Part shown: positions 34,740 through 44,103 of the stretch, in pieces
Numbering within the stretch: the stretch's first letter is position 1
How the letters are laid out: each line of letters begins with the position of its first letter
DNA from: JAFDXJ01 sp039811225
GTDB lineage: Bacteria > Bacteroidota > Bacteroidia > Chitinophagales > Chitinophagaceae
Reading direction: 5' to 3'
DNA length: 64,000 nt
NCBI GenBank assembly: GCA_039811225.1
Contig: JBDHYG010000003.1
Location: 62,001 to 126,000, forward strand
Position numbers and translations under genes: made by a program
Notes under the pieces: model-generated
Told to the model about the DNA's origin: nothing
Seen by the model: the letters and a program-made list of their open reading frames with translations, nothing else
Database searches by the model: none

Positions 34740-37361
34740 TTATTTTTCTTTGCCTTTGCCAGCCTGTTCATTCCGGAAAACGATTTCTCCATCAAACACA
34801 TCAACCAACATTGGAAAATCTTTATTCACATCACCTGCCAGGATTTTTTTGCTCAATTGGTTAACGATACCTTTTTGAATTAATCGTTTCAATGGCCGGG
34901 CACCAAATTGTGGATCATAGCCGTTCTCTACCAGGTAATCCACGAGGTAATCAGAAAATTCGAGATCAATATTATTTTCCAGTAACAAATGATGCAGTTG
35001 GTTTAATTGAATTTGAATGATGCCGCGGATTTCTTTTTTCATCAACGGATGGAACATGATGATTTCATCTATACGGTTCAGAAATTCCGGCCGGATGGTT
35101 TGTCTTAATAAAGCCATCACTTCTGCCTTGGTACTTTCTTCCACGGTTTCGAGATTTTTCTCATCTACATTTTCAAATGCTTCCTGGATGATATGGCTAC
35201 CCAGGTTACTGGTCATGATGATAATGGTATTTTTAAAATTTACTACCCGGCCTTTATTGTCTGTTAATCGGCCGTCATCCAGTACCTGCAGCAATACATT
35301 AAAAACATCCGGGTGTGCTTTTTCTATTTCATCCAATAAAACAACACTATACGGTTTGCGGCGCACGGCTTCAGTCAATTGACCACCTTCATCATATCCT
35401 ACATATCCGGGAGGAGCGCCTATCAGCCGGGATACGGTATGTTTTTCCTGGTATTCACTCATATCTATACGCGTCATCATACTTTCATCATCGAATAAAA
35501 ACTCAGCCAGGGCTTTGGCCAGTTCTGTTTTACCCACACCGGTTGTACCCAGGAAGATAAAAGAACCAATGGGTTTTTTCGGATCACTCAGGCCGGCCCG
35601 GCTGCGACGAATAGCATCCGACACCGCTGTAATCGCTTCATCCTGCCCGATAACACGTTCATGCAACTTCGTTTCTAAATGCAATAATTTTTCCCGTTCT
35701 GATTGCAGCATCCGGCTCACCGGTATACCAGTGGCTTTTGCAACATTCTCGGCAATATCTTCTGCATCCACTTCTTCTTTCATGATACGGGTATGGTCAC
35801 TGGTTTTATTGAGCTCTTTGGTTTCTTCTTCAATTAATTTTTCCTGCTCCTGGATTTTGCCATACCGGATTTCAGCAACTTTACCATAATCACCGTCGCG
35901 TTCTGCTTTGTCTGCCTGGATCTTCAATTGTTCTATGGTGGCTTTGGCTTGTTGGATTTTATCAACCAGCTCTTTTTCAGCTTTCCATTTCGCTTTATAG
36001 GTATCCCGTTCTACCATCAGGTTACTAATATTGGTATTCAGCTCTTTTAATTTCTGCTGATCATTTTCCCGTTTGATGGCTTCCCGTTCAATTTCCAGTT
36101 GCCGGATTTGTCTTTCAAGTGTATCGAGTTCTTCCGGCATGGAATTCATTTCCAGGCGGAGCTTCGCGGCACTTTCATCGATGAGGTCAATGGCTTTGTC
36201 CGGTAAAAAACGGTCCGTGATGTATCGGTTGGATAATTCCACAGCAGCAATGATGGCTTCATCTTTGATGCGGACATGGTGGTGTGTTTCATAACGGTCT
36301 TTTAATCCGCGCAAAATTGAAATGGCATCTTCCACACTTGGCTCATCAATCATCACACGCTGAAAACGTCTTTCCAGTGCCTTATCTTTTTCAAAAAATT
36401 TCTGGTATTCATTCAGCGTAGTGGCACCAATGGCCCGCAATTCACCACGGGCTAATGCCGGTTTTAAAATATTCGCAGCATCCATTGCACCTTCCCCGCC
36501 ACCGGCACCTACCAGGGTATGTATCTCGTCAATAAATAAAATAATTTCCCCATCACTCTCTGTTACTTCTTTAATAACGGCTTTTAAACGTTCTTCAAAT
36601 TCACCTTTATATTTTGCACCGGCAATTAATAAACCCATGTCCAAAGCATAAATGATTTTTGATTTCAGGTTTTCCGGTACATCTCCATTCACAATACGAT
36701 GTGCCAACCCTTCCGCAATTGCTGTTTTGCCCACACCCGGTTCACCAACTAATAAAGGATTGTTTTTAGAACGGCGGGAAAGGATATGCAATGTTCTCCG
36801 GATTTCTTCATCCCGGCCAATCACCGGGTCCAATTTACCGGCGCTGGCTAAGGCATTCAGGTTCTTGGCATATTTCTGCAAAGCATTGTATTGGGTAGAC
36901 TGTGTCTGTGATTGAATGGTATCCCCTTTACGTAATTCCTTCATGGCGGCTACGAGGCCCTTTTCTGTAAGACCGGCATCTTTGAGGATCTTGGCTGCCT
37001 CATCATTTGTTTGTAAAAGACCGATGAGTAAATGTTCCGGATTGATAAATTCATCACCAAATGTTTTTAGGCTGCTATTAGCGCGGAGCAATACATTATT
37101 CATCTCCCGGCTCATAACCTGTGCGGGGTCACCACTGGTTGTTTTGGGTAAACGGGTGATTGCCTCGTTTATTTTTGTCTCCACATGTTGCAGGTTGACA
37201 TTGTTTTTCTTCAATAAAAAAGGTACAGGGCTGTCTTTATCATCGAGGATAGCTTTCAGCAAATGCAAGGCTTCAATTGTTGGATTCTGCTGGTTGAAGG
37301 CTTCCTGCTGCGCAGCCTGGATGATTTCCTGTGCTTTTACGGTATAATTATTTAAAGCCAT
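34740..37361 (-). CDS. clpB: ATP-dependent disaggregase ClpB
   Basis: A hexameric chaperone that pulls proteins out of aggregates together with DnaK. It has an N-terminal Clp-N repeat domain, a first AAA+ domain with Walker A GEPGVGKTAIAEGLA and IDEIHTLVGAG, and a long middle coiled-coil domain (about 410-530) that separates ClpB from ClpA/ClpC. The second AAA+ domain has GTTGVGKTELAKALAE, a GYVG pore loop and LLDEIEKAH. At 873 residues it is complete. A heat-shock-type promoter was looked for and not recognised. It is a single gene with its own terminator. Confidence 0.97.
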   Translation of the reverse strand: MALNNYTVKAQEIIQAAQQEAFNQQNPTIEALHLLKAILDDKDSPVPFLLKKNNVNLQHVETKINEAITRLPKTTSGDPAQVMSREMNNVLLRANSSLKTFGDEFINPEHLLIGLLQTNDEAAKILKDAGLTEKGLVAAMKELRKGDTIQSQTQSTQYNALQKYAKNLNALASAGKLDPVIGRDEEIRRTLHILSRRSKNNPLLVGEPGVGKTAIAEGLAHRIVNGDVPENLKSKIIYALDMGLLIAGAKYKGEFEERLKAVIKEVTESDGEIILFIDEIHTLVGAGGGEGAMDAANILKPALARGELRAIGATTLNEYQKFFEKDKALERRFQRVMIDEPSVEDAISILRGLKDRYETHHHVRIKDEAIIAAVELSNRYITDRFLPDKAIDLIDESAAKLRLEMNSMPEELDTLERQIRQLEIEREAIKRENDQQKLKELNTNISNLMVERDTYKAKWKAEKELVDKIQQAKATIEQLKIQADKAERDGDYGKVAEIRYGKIQEQEKLIEEETKELNKTSDHTRIMKEEVDAEDIAENVAKATGIPVSRMLQSEREKLLHLETKLHERVIGQDEAITAVSDAIRRSRAGLSDPKKPIGSFIFLGTTGVGKTELAKALAEFLFDDESMMTRIDMSEYQEKHTVSRLIGAPPGYVGYDEGGQLTEAVRRKPYSVVLLDEIEKAHPDVFNVLLQVLDDGRLTDNKGRVVNFKNTIIIMTSNLGSHIIQEAFENVDEKNLETVEESTKAEVMALLRQTIRPEFLNRIDEIIMFHPLMKKEIRGIIQIQLNQLHHLLLENNIDLEFSDYLVDYLVENGYDPQFGARPLKRLIQKGIVNQLSKKILAGDVNKDFPMLVDVFDGEIVFRNEQAGKGKEK

Positions 37362-37572
37362 ATTTTGTCTTTTAATTTTTTTGAGATTTTCTATACTACA
37401 AAATTTTTACCAGTTACCAGAATGGAATTTTTGACGTTAAATTTTTGCTGATTCTGCCGCAAAGACAGAACAGAATGGAATTTGATGTAATTTTAGCAGG
37501 CATAAATTTTCTGTTAAAGCAAAACAAGCTGCCGAGAAGTCGAAAGCAAAATTACTTTGAAGATAATTCAGG

Positions 37573-38535
37573 TTGAATGCACTTATAAAAAATAAGGCAT
37601 TGATAACAAAAGAAGCATATACTTCCTATATTAAATCGGCAGCCCCCAGGTGGGGCTTTGAATATTGCGGTATTGCCAAAGCTGTCCCATTGGAGGAGGA
37701 TGCCAGGCGCCTGGAAAACTGGCTGCATAAGGGTTTCCACGGAACCATGCAGTACATGGAAAATTATTTTCACTTACGAACCAACCCGGCATTACTGGTG
37801 CCCGGTGCGAAATCAGTGATCACTTTTTTAAAAAATTATTATCCATCCAAACAACAACAACCGGATGCGCCCAAAATTTCAAAATATGCTTATGGAAAAG
37901 ATTATCATTTTTATATAAGAGAAAATCTTACCAACTTATTAAATGATCTCCAGGAACAAATCGGGGCGATCAATGGCCGGGGTTTTGTGGATTCGGCACC
38001 GGTATTGGAACGAAGCTGGGCACAACGCAGTGGCCTGGGATGGATCGGAAAAAACGGGAACCTGATTACAAAGCAACAAGGTTCTTTTTTCTTTATCGCC
38101 ACACTCATCACGGATCTTGAGTTGGAATATGATGATCCTATGGCTAAAGATTATTGCGGAAGTTGTCGCCGCTGTATCGATGCCTGTCCCACCAATGCCA
38201 TTCTGGATGATAAGGTTATAGATGGAAGCCGTTGCATCAGTTATCTTACCATTGAACTAAAAGATTTGCTGATTCCTGCTGATATGAAAAATAACATGGA
38301 GGGCTGGATGTTTGGTTGTGATGTCTGCCAGGATGTTTGCCCCTGGAACCGTTTTAGCAAACCCACACAGGATACTGATATGGAACCAATTCCTGCAATT
38401 CTTGATTTGAGTACAAAGGAATGGCTGGAACTGAGCGAAGAAGCGTTTAAAAAAATTTTTTCCAGGTCCCCCCTGAAACGCAGTAAATATGCCGGTATCC
38501 GGCGGAACCTGCAATTCCTGCAAGCAGATAAATAA
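37573..38535 (+). CDS. queG: Epoxyqueuosine reductase QueG
   Basis: Catalyses the last step of queuosine biosynthesis in tRNA, reducing epoxyqueuosine with a cobalamin cofactor and two 4Fe-4S clusters. The cluster motifs are CGSCRRCIDACP and CDVCQDVCPWN. SWAQRSGLGWIGKNGNLI and ISYLTIELK are further family marks. The 320 residues fit the shorter Bacteroidota form. The frame opens with a TTG at 37573 and has no ATG before the conserved region, so a TTG start is likely; another TTG inside the first dozen codons is an alternative. It precedes the efflux operon but does not appear to belong to it. Confidence 0.93.
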   Translation: MNALIKNKALITKEAYTSYIKSAAPRWGFEYCGIAKAVPLEEDARRLENWLHKGFHGTMQYMENYFHLRTNPALLVPGAKSVITFLKNYYPSKQQQPDAPKISKYAYGKDYHFYIRENLTNLLNDLQEQIGAINGRGFVDSAPVLERSWAQRSGLGWIGKNGNLITKQQGSFFFIATLITDLELEYDDPMAKDYCGSCRRCIDACPTNAILDDKVIDGSRCISYLTIELKDLLIPADMKNNMEGWMFGCDVCQDVCPWNRFSKPTQDTDMEPIPAILDLSTKEWLELSEEAFKKIFSRSPLKRSKYAGIRRNLQFLQADK

Positions 38536-38582
38536 CTCTTTTTTTGCGCGTAAAATCGGTACGTGAATTAGCCGTTAAAAAA

Positions 38583-38619
38583 TTAAACAAATGTTTGTAT
38601 AATTCAAACAACTGTTTAA
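38583..38619. promoter_or_regulatory. 37-bp dyad operator for the TetR-family repressor
   Basis: A near-perfect dyad with four arms: TTAAACA, 2 bases, TGTTTG, 7 bases (TATAATT), CAAACA, 2 bases, TGTTTAA. Every arm base pairs with its partner. It covers the -33 box and the first bases of the -7 box of the tetR promoter, as expected for an autoregulatory site bound by two TetR dimers. Confidence 0.7.
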
Positions 38620-38624
38620 TTTTG
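38594..38624 (+). promoter_or_regulatory. Promoter of the tetR-efflux operon
   Basis: TTTG (38594-38597), 19 bases, TAATTTTG (38617-38624), both exact. The transcript should start near 38631, only about 7 bases before the tetR ATG at 38638, so it is almost leaderless. The promoter is buried in the dyad operator. Confidence 0.65.
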
Positions 38625-38637
38625 CATTTTTTAAAAA

Positions 38638-39267
38638 ATGAACGTTTCCGAAAAACATAGATATATCCTGGAGAAGGCAGAAGAATTATTTGCTGCCAAG
38701 GGATACACCGCCACGACGATCCGGGATATCGCCCGGGCAGCCAAAATCAACCTGGCTATGGTTTCCTATTATTTTGGATCCAAGGATAAACTGGTAGAGA
38801 CACTGTTCCGGGAACGCATCCAGGCCATGCAATTGAAAATTGGTTCGATCATTCAGAATGAAAACCTGGATCCGATGCAGAAAGTAGAAATACTGATTGA
38901 TGAATATATTTCCAAAGTTTTCGGGAAGCAATCATTTTACAAGATTATGCTGTGCGAGCAGGCACAGAAAAAAAATAAGGTGGCTGTAAAATTTATCCGG
39001 GAAATAAAATTCAGTTATGCGCAATTATTGCAAGGCCTGGTAAAAGACGGCCAGCAAAAAAAAATCTTCCGGAAGAATATCGACATCATCCTGCTGATGC
39101 ATATCATGAGTGGTACAGTGACGCAAATACTACTTAATAAAGATTTATACAAAGATTTTAATGAGATAAAGAAAATGCCGGATGCTGAATTTGACAGGCT
39201 GTTACAAAACCGGCTTAGCACCCAATTGAAGCAACTATTTAAACATATTTTACTTTATGAACCGTAA
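38638..39267 (+). CDS. TetR/AcrR family transcriptional regulator
   Basis: A repressor of 209 residues. The N-terminal helix-turn-helix shows LFAAKGYTATTIRDIARAA followed by INLAMVSYYFGSKDKLVE, the classical TetR signature. The C-terminal domain (about 55-209) is helical and variable, as expected for an inducer-binding domain. It is the first gene of an efflux operon, and its stop overlaps the following TolC-type gene by 11 bases. The dyad in its own promoter implies autoregulation and control of the pump. The inducer is probably a pump substrate, unidentified here. Confidence 0.92.
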   Translation: MNVSEKHRYILEKAEELFAAKGYTATTIRDIARAAKINLAMVSYYFGSKDKLVETLFRERIQAMQLKIGSIIQNENLDPMQKVEILIDEYISKVFGKQSFYKIMLCEQAQKKNKVAVKFIREIKFSYAQLLQGLVKDGQQKKIFRKNIDIILLMHIMSGTVTQILLNKDLYKDFNEIKKMPDAEFDRLLQNRLSTQLKQLFKHILLYEP

Positions 39268-40567
39268 ATACGGAAGTTTTTTGTTACTCATATTTATCTG
39301 TCTCACTTTCGTTGGACATGCACAAACACTACGTCCAATCAGCCTGGCAGAGGCAATTGAACTGGGCATAAAAAACAGTAAAAACCTGGAAATATCACGG
39401 GCTAAAATATTAGAAGCCCAGGCAATGCTGGAAGATGCGAAGAACCGAAAATTACCCGACTTCAAAATTACCGGTAGTTATTTGCAATTAAACAGTGCCA
39501 ATTTCGATCTGAAATCTGCCGGGAGTGGGAGCAGTAGCAATACACCTAAAATTTCATCTTTGATCTATGGTATGGCCAATGCTTCTTTACCGGTATATGC
39601 CGGCGGCCGGATCCGCTTTGGCATAGAATCATCTACGTATTTACTGAATGCTGCACGCCTGCAAAGTGAACAGGATAGTAATGCAATAGCATATAATATT
39701 GCGGAAGCCTATATCAATTTATATAAATCCCGTATTGCCATCCAGGTGGTTCAGGAAAACCTGCAGGCTGCACGTTCCAGGGACACCACTTTTTCAAACC
39801 TGGAAAAGAATGGCCTGTTGGCAAAAAATGATTTACTGAAATCCAATTTACAAACTACCCAGACAGAACTGGCATTATTGGATGCCCAGAATGATGCAAA
39901 GCTGGCCAATACAAATATGTGCCTCTTGTTGGGCTTACCTGATTCAATACAAATTGAAACGGAGACTTCTTTTTTAGCAACCTTACCTGAGACGATATCA
40001 TTAACCGACCTGGAAGCAGCTTCATTTCAAAACAGGAAAGACATGCAAGCCGGGAACCTACGTATCAAGGCAGCAGACCTGGCCATTAAATCAGCGAGGG
40101 CAGAATCCCTGCCATCCCTGGTATTAACCGGTGGCTATGTTGCCGGTGTAGTGCCCAACCTTTTTTCAGTTACCAATGCATTGAATGTGGGTATTGGTGT
40201 GCAATACAACCTGGCAAATTTGTGGAAATCCAATGCATCCCTGACAAGGGCCAAGGCTCAATTGACAGAAGCACAGGCTGGCGAAAATCTCCTCGAAGAT
40301 GCAGTCAGGTTGCAGGCGAATAAAGATTTCCAGGAATTCATTTTGGCAAAGAATAAAATGGATGTGTACGACAAAGCTTTGGCGCAATCAACAGAAAATT
40401 ACCGGATCACGCATAATAAATATGCCAACAACCTGGCAACAATGACGGAATTACTGGAAGCAAATGCGGCTTTACTCCAGGCAAAGTTGAATGTACCATT
40501 TGCCAAAGCCGATGCCTTCCTGGCATATGAAAAACTTTTATTGGTCAGTGGGAAACAAATAAAATAA
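39257..40567 (+). CDS. TolC family outer-membrane efflux protein (EmrAB-type operon)
   Basis: An outer-membrane channel protein of 436 residues: signal peptide ending in VGHAQ, then RPISLAEAIELGIKNSKNLE, the usual start of the first TolC repeat, and a second repeat with NKYANNLATMTELLEANAAL. It overlaps tetR by 11 bases and is followed 19 bases later by the adaptor gene, so it completes a three-part pump across both membranes. It is distinct from the TolC-type protein at 29142. Confidence 0.9.
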   Translation: MNRKYGSFLLLIFICLTFVGHAQTLRPISLAEAIELGIKNSKNLEISRAKILEAQAMLEDAKNRKLPDFKITGSYLQLNSANFDLKSAGSGSSSNTPKISSLIYGMANASLPVYAGGRIRFGIESSTYLLNAARLQSEQDSNAIAYNIAEAYINLYKSRIAIQVVQENLQAARSRDTTFSNLEKNGLLAKNDLLKSNLQTTQTELALLDAQNDAKLANTNMCLLLGLPDSIQIETETSFLATLPETISLTDLEAASFQNRKDMQAGNLRIKAADLAIKSARAESLPSLVLTGGYVAGVVPNLFSVTNALNVGIGVQYNLANLWKSNASLTRAKAQLTEAQAGENLLEDAVRLQANKDFQEFILAKNKMDVYDKALAQSTENYRITHNKYANNLATMTELLEANAALLQAKLNVPFAKADAFLAYEKLLLVSGKQIK

Positions 40568-40586
40568 ATCATGCATTAATTTTTTT

Positions 40587-41720
40587 ATGGAAAATAAACA
40601 GCTTACAGAAAATATTACCGGGCAACAAAGTGAAGAGGCCCCCGCCAGGAAAAGAAATTATATTTTTCTCATTATACTGGCATTGCTTGTCATAGTTGGT
40701 GGATGGTTTGGTATTTCCAAATATATCCATAGCCTGCATCATGAAGAAACCGATGATGCACAGGTAGAAGCCAATATCAGTCCGGTCATTTCTAAGGTCC
40801 CGGGATATATTGTCAAAGTATATGTACAGGATAATCAGCATGTACAAAAAGGGGATACACTCCTGCTATTGGATCAGCGTGATTTTTTAATCAAACTTGC
40901 CCAGGCAGAAGCCGCTTTGAGTACGGCAAAGAGTAACCTGGTTGCTGCGGAAGCGACCAGTGCGGCGGCTGATAAAAGTATCAATTCCGTGCACGCTGCT
41001 TTGGCAACAGCCGACGCACAAATAGAATCAGCAAAAGTGAATGTATGGCGGGCTACAGAAGATTATCAACGGTATGCCAATTTAATAAAAGACCATTCCA
41101 TTACCCAGCAGCAGTATGAACAGGCACTGGCGGCCAAACAACTGGCTGAACGGCAATTACAGGTATTGATAGATCAGAAAAACCAGGTCTCCACACAAAC
41201 CGGCCAGGTAGCTTCACAAACACATGCGACTGCACAACAAATTTCTGTTGCTGCATCAATTGTTAAGCAGCGGGAAGTAGATGTGGAAAATGCAAAGTTG
41301 AATTTATCCTATACCGTGTTGATCGCACCGGAAAGTGGTGTTGTGTCCAAAGTATCCTTACAGGAAGGCCAATTCTTGCAAGCCGGTCAGTTGACTTTTA
41401 GTATTGTACTCAATTCGGATAAATGGGTGGTAGCGAATTTCAAGGAAACACAATTTGGGAAAATGCATTCCGGGCAGAAGGCCATTATACATGCAGATGC
41501 TTTTCCGGGCCATGATTTCGAAGGTATACTCCGTTCTTTTTCTCCGGCTACCGGAAATAAGTTTGCTTTACTGCCCGCCGATAATGCAAGTGGAAATTTT
41601 GTAAAAGTAGTGCAACGCCTTCCGGTAAAATTTGAATTTACCAATGCCAAAGATTCCCTCGTGCAACGTTTGCGGGCCGGGATGAATGTGGATGTGGAAG
41701 TAGAACTGGATGGAAAATAA
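40587..41720 (+). CDS. HlyD/EmrA-type membrane fusion (adaptor) protein
   Basis: A periplasmic adaptor of 377 residues anchored by one N-terminal helix (about 25-44, YIFLIILALLVIVGGWFGI). HHEETDDAQVEANISPVISK is the typical EmrA segment after the anchor. A biotinyl-lipoyl half motif, a long coiled coil rich in Ala and Gln (about 110-235) and a beta-barrel domain with SGVVSKVSLQEGQFLQAGQ follow. It links the inner-membrane MFS pump encoded next to the TolC-type channel encoded before it. Confidence 0.93.
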   Translation: MENKQLTENITGQQSEEAPARKRNYIFLIILALLVIVGGWFGISKYIHSLHHEETDDAQVEANISPVISKVPGYIVKVYVQDNQHVQKGDTLLLLDQRDFLIKLAQAEAALSTAKSNLVAAEATSAAADKSINSVHAALATADAQIESAKVNVWRATEDYQRYANLIKDHSITQQQYEQALAAKQLAERQLQVLIDQKNQVSTQTGQVASQTHATAQQISVAASIVKQREVDVENAKLNLSYTVLIAPESGVVSKVSLQEGQFLQAGQLTFSIVLNSDKWVVANFKETQFGKMHSGQKAIIHADAFPGHDFEGILRSFSPATGNKFALLPADNASGNFVKVVQRLPVKFEFTNAKDSLVQRLRAGMNVDVEVELDGK

Positions 41721-41738
41721 TGGTTGAAAAAAATTTCA

Positions 41739-43331
41739 ATGCAAAAAGCAGTACTACAGGATAATTTGGTAGAGTATGGTGCTCGTCGGGCGATCATTAC
41801 GATGACAGCTATTCTTTGTGCCCTGTTGGAAATAGTGGACACAACGATAGTGAATGTGGCGCTAAATGATATGCGGGGCAACTTGGGTGCTACACTTACC
41901 GAAGTGGGCTGGGTTATTACAGCTTATGCTATCGGCAATGTGATTATTGTTCCCATGACTTCCTGGTTATCGCAGCAATTTGGCCGTCGGAATTATTTTG
42001 CGGCTTCCATCATGTTATTTACTACCTGTTCCTTTCTATGTGGGAATGCATCAGGTATTTGGGAATTAGTCTTCTTCCGTTTTCTGCAAGGCCTGGGCGG
42101 TGGCGCTTTATTGGTAACTTCTCAAACCATTATTACGGAAATTTATCCGATTGAGAAAAGGGGAATGGCACAGGCCATTTATGGTATGGGGGTTATTATC
42201 GGTCCCACCCTGGGCCCTCCATTGGGTGGTTATATCGTAGATAATTTCAGTTGGCCATATATTTTTTATATCAATATTCCTATTGGCATCATTGCCACAT
42301 TGATGACGCTACAGTTTGTGAAAAGCCCTAAGTATGCAGAGAAAAAATCAAGGAATGAAATTGACTGGTTGGGTATTTTTTTATTAGCAGTTACGGTAGG
42401 TTCACTTCAGTATGTATTAGAGCGTGGCCATGAAGATGATTGGTTTAACAGTAATATCATCATTTCACTAACGGTAACTGCAATTCTAGGTGCCTTCTTT
42501 TTTATTTGGCGTGAATTGACTTATTCCAACCCGATTGTCGAACTCCGGGTGCTGAAAAATGGGAACCTGCGTATTGGTACCATCATGTCATTTATCCTGG
42601 GTTTTGGTTTATATGGATCTACGTTCATAATACCTTTATATACACAGGGTACATTAGGATGGACGGCTTTCCAGGCAGGTATGCTGATGATCCCTTCTGC
42701 GTTGACAACGGCATTTATGATGCCGATAATCGGTAAAATAATTCAGTATGGTGTACGGCAACAATTTTTGGTTGCTATAGGCTTACTGATCTTTTTTATT
42801 TACAGTCTTTGGGGATATAAAATTCTTTCGGTGGATACTTCAGCGGATGCATTCTTTTGGATGTTGATAATTCGAGGTATGGGACTGGGTTTACTTTTTA
42901 TTCCTGTAACCACCTTAGCCCTATCCACGTTAAAAGGCCAGGAAATAGGACAAGGGGCATCCTTCACAGGTATGATGCGCCAGTTGGGCGGTTCTTTTGG
43001 TGTAGCAGCTATAACTACATTTATTTCCCGGGAAAATATGGTACATCGTAGTGCCCTGGTAAGCCATTTGGATATTCATGATCCTATGGTACAACAACGG
43101 GTAAGTGCATTACAACATGGTTTTATGCAAAAAGGGCTACCGGTAGATGCTGCCCTGCAGTCAGCGTATAAAGTGCTGGACTTTTCCGTTTCCAAACAAG
43201 CCATTGTACTTTCCTATATGGATGTTTTTCTTTACCTGGGGCTCATGTTTTTAATATGTATTCCCCTCATCTTATTAACCAGGAAGCGGAAGGATACGAT
43301 GCCTCTCAATTTAAGTGAAGCTATACATTAG
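41739..43331 (+). CDS. DHA2 family MFS drug efflux transporter, EmrB type
   Basis: An inner-membrane proton-driven exporter of 530 residues with about 14 helices. Helix 1 carries EIVDTTIVNVALNDM, the DHA2 signature. GRRNYFAAS marks the loop between helices 2 and 3, and GIGVIIGP-like motif C appears as MGVIIGPTLGPPLGGYIVD. The ATG at 41739 is preferred to a TTG at 41724. It is last in the tetR-tolC-emrA-emrB unit. Likely substrates are hydrophobic toxins or drugs, which sequence alone cannot specify. The stop is 5 bases from the convergent next gene. Confidence 0.92.
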   Translation: MQKAVLQDNLVEYGARRAIITMTAILCALLEIVDTTIVNVALNDMRGNLGATLTEVGWVITAYAIGNVIIVPMTSWLSQQFGRRNYFAASIMLFTTCSFLCGNASGIWELVFFRFLQGLGGGALLVTSQTIITEIYPIEKRGMAQAIYGMGVIIGPTLGPPLGGYIVDNFSWPYIFYINIPIGIIATLMTLQFVKSPKYAEKKSRNEIDWLGIFLLAVTVGSLQYVLERGHEDDWFNSNIIISLTVTAILGAFFFIWRELTYSNPIVELRVLKNGNLRIGTIMSFILGFGLYGSTFIIPLYTQGTLGWTAFQAGMLMIPSALTTAFMMPIIGKIIQYGVRQQFLVAIGLLIFFIYSLWGYKILSVDTSADAFFWMLIIRGMGLGLLFIPVTTLALSTLKGQEIGQGASFTGMMRQLGGSFGVAAITTFISRENMVHRSALVSHLDIHDPMVQQRVSALQHGFMQKGLPVDAALQSAYKVLDFSVSKQAIVLSYMDVFLYLGLMFLICIPLILLTRKRKDTMPLNLSEAIH

Positions 43332-43336
43332 AACTT

Positions 43337-43987
43337 TTATCTCGGTCCGATATGGAATAACGTATTCAAGTTAATGGAACCGAATAAATTCAGGCTGAAA
43401 TTTTTTCCGTTTTTCCCGGGACGGCCACCAGGTATCGTATTTTCCAGATATGCATTGGTAAAGGAACCATCCATAAATACACCCAGGGTGATGGTTTTAT
43501 GAAAAGTATAACCGGCTTTAAACTGAACACCTACATCAAACCGTTTCCATTCATTGCCATAAGGTACATTAATTTTGCTGCTGTCTGTTTTTATTTTCCC
43601 ACTGATACCTCCACTAACAAATAAACCAGCATTGACATAAATATCATCATCATTTTGCAATGGAAAATTTCTTACAGCTGCAACATTCCCTTCGAGGTAT
43701 CCCAGGTGAACATGTGGGTTGCCAATGGTATTATTAAACTTACCTCCTTTATTTATAAAAACAAGGCCACCTTCCCAGCCCCATTGACTTGGGTAAACAG
43801 TATGGAAGTTGATACCTAAAGAATAGCCTGGTACATAACCAAAAGTCTGGCTCACCGACTTATTCGTCTTAATAAGTGTTGAGGTATTTACAGAACCCTG
43901 GAACCGGAATGTAGTTTCTGTTTTCTCCTGAGCACGGGCTACATGCATGATTAAAATAGATGATAAAAGAAATAAGATTTTCCGCAT
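43337..43987 (-). CDS. Outer-membrane beta-barrel protein (PorT-like)
   Basis: An exported protein of 216 residues: signal peptide ending in HVARAQ, followed by alternating strands such as FRFQGSVNTSTLI, SLGINFHTVYP and FKAGYTFHKTITLGVFMDGS, typical of the small outer-membrane barrel (PorT-like, beta-barrel domain 2) proteins abundant in Bacteroidota. No enzymatic motif. It stands alone; a terminator of the next operon lies upstream of it. Function unknown. Confidence 0.65.
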   Translation of the reverse strand: MRKILFLLSSILIMHVARAQEKTETTFRFQGSVNTSTLIKTNKSVSQTFGYVPGYSLGINFHTVYPSQWGWEGGLVFINKGGKFNNTIGNPHVHLGYLEGNVAAVRNFPLQNDDDIYVNAGLFVSGGISGKIKTDSSKINVPYGNEWKRFDVGVQFKAGYTFHKTITLGVFMDGSFTNAYLENTIPGGRPGKNGKNFSLNLFGSINLNTLFHIGPR

Positions 43988-44068
43988 AAAATGAAAATGA
44001 TGTTTTTAATTTTTTGCAATATTATAGATTTAATTTGGTATCAAAAGAAACATTCATAAAAGCCAAAG

Positions 44069-44102
44069 AAAAAAGCGCTATCTGAGAGACAGCGCTTTTT
44101 TT
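44069..44102 (-). terminator. Terminator after the S9 peptidase gene
   Basis: AAAAGCGCT (44071-44079) pairs with AGCGCTTTT (44091-44099); TCT/AGA pairs extend it inside. On the minus strand it follows the peptidase stop at 44104 and ends in T-rich sequence. Confidence 0.7.
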
Positions 44103-44103
44103 C

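Noticed and set aside
37362..37572. Heat-shock-type operator (CIRCE) searched for before clpB
   Set aside because: No TTAGCACTC-N9-GAGTGCTAA-like sequence found; the -7 candidates near the start all had mismatches.
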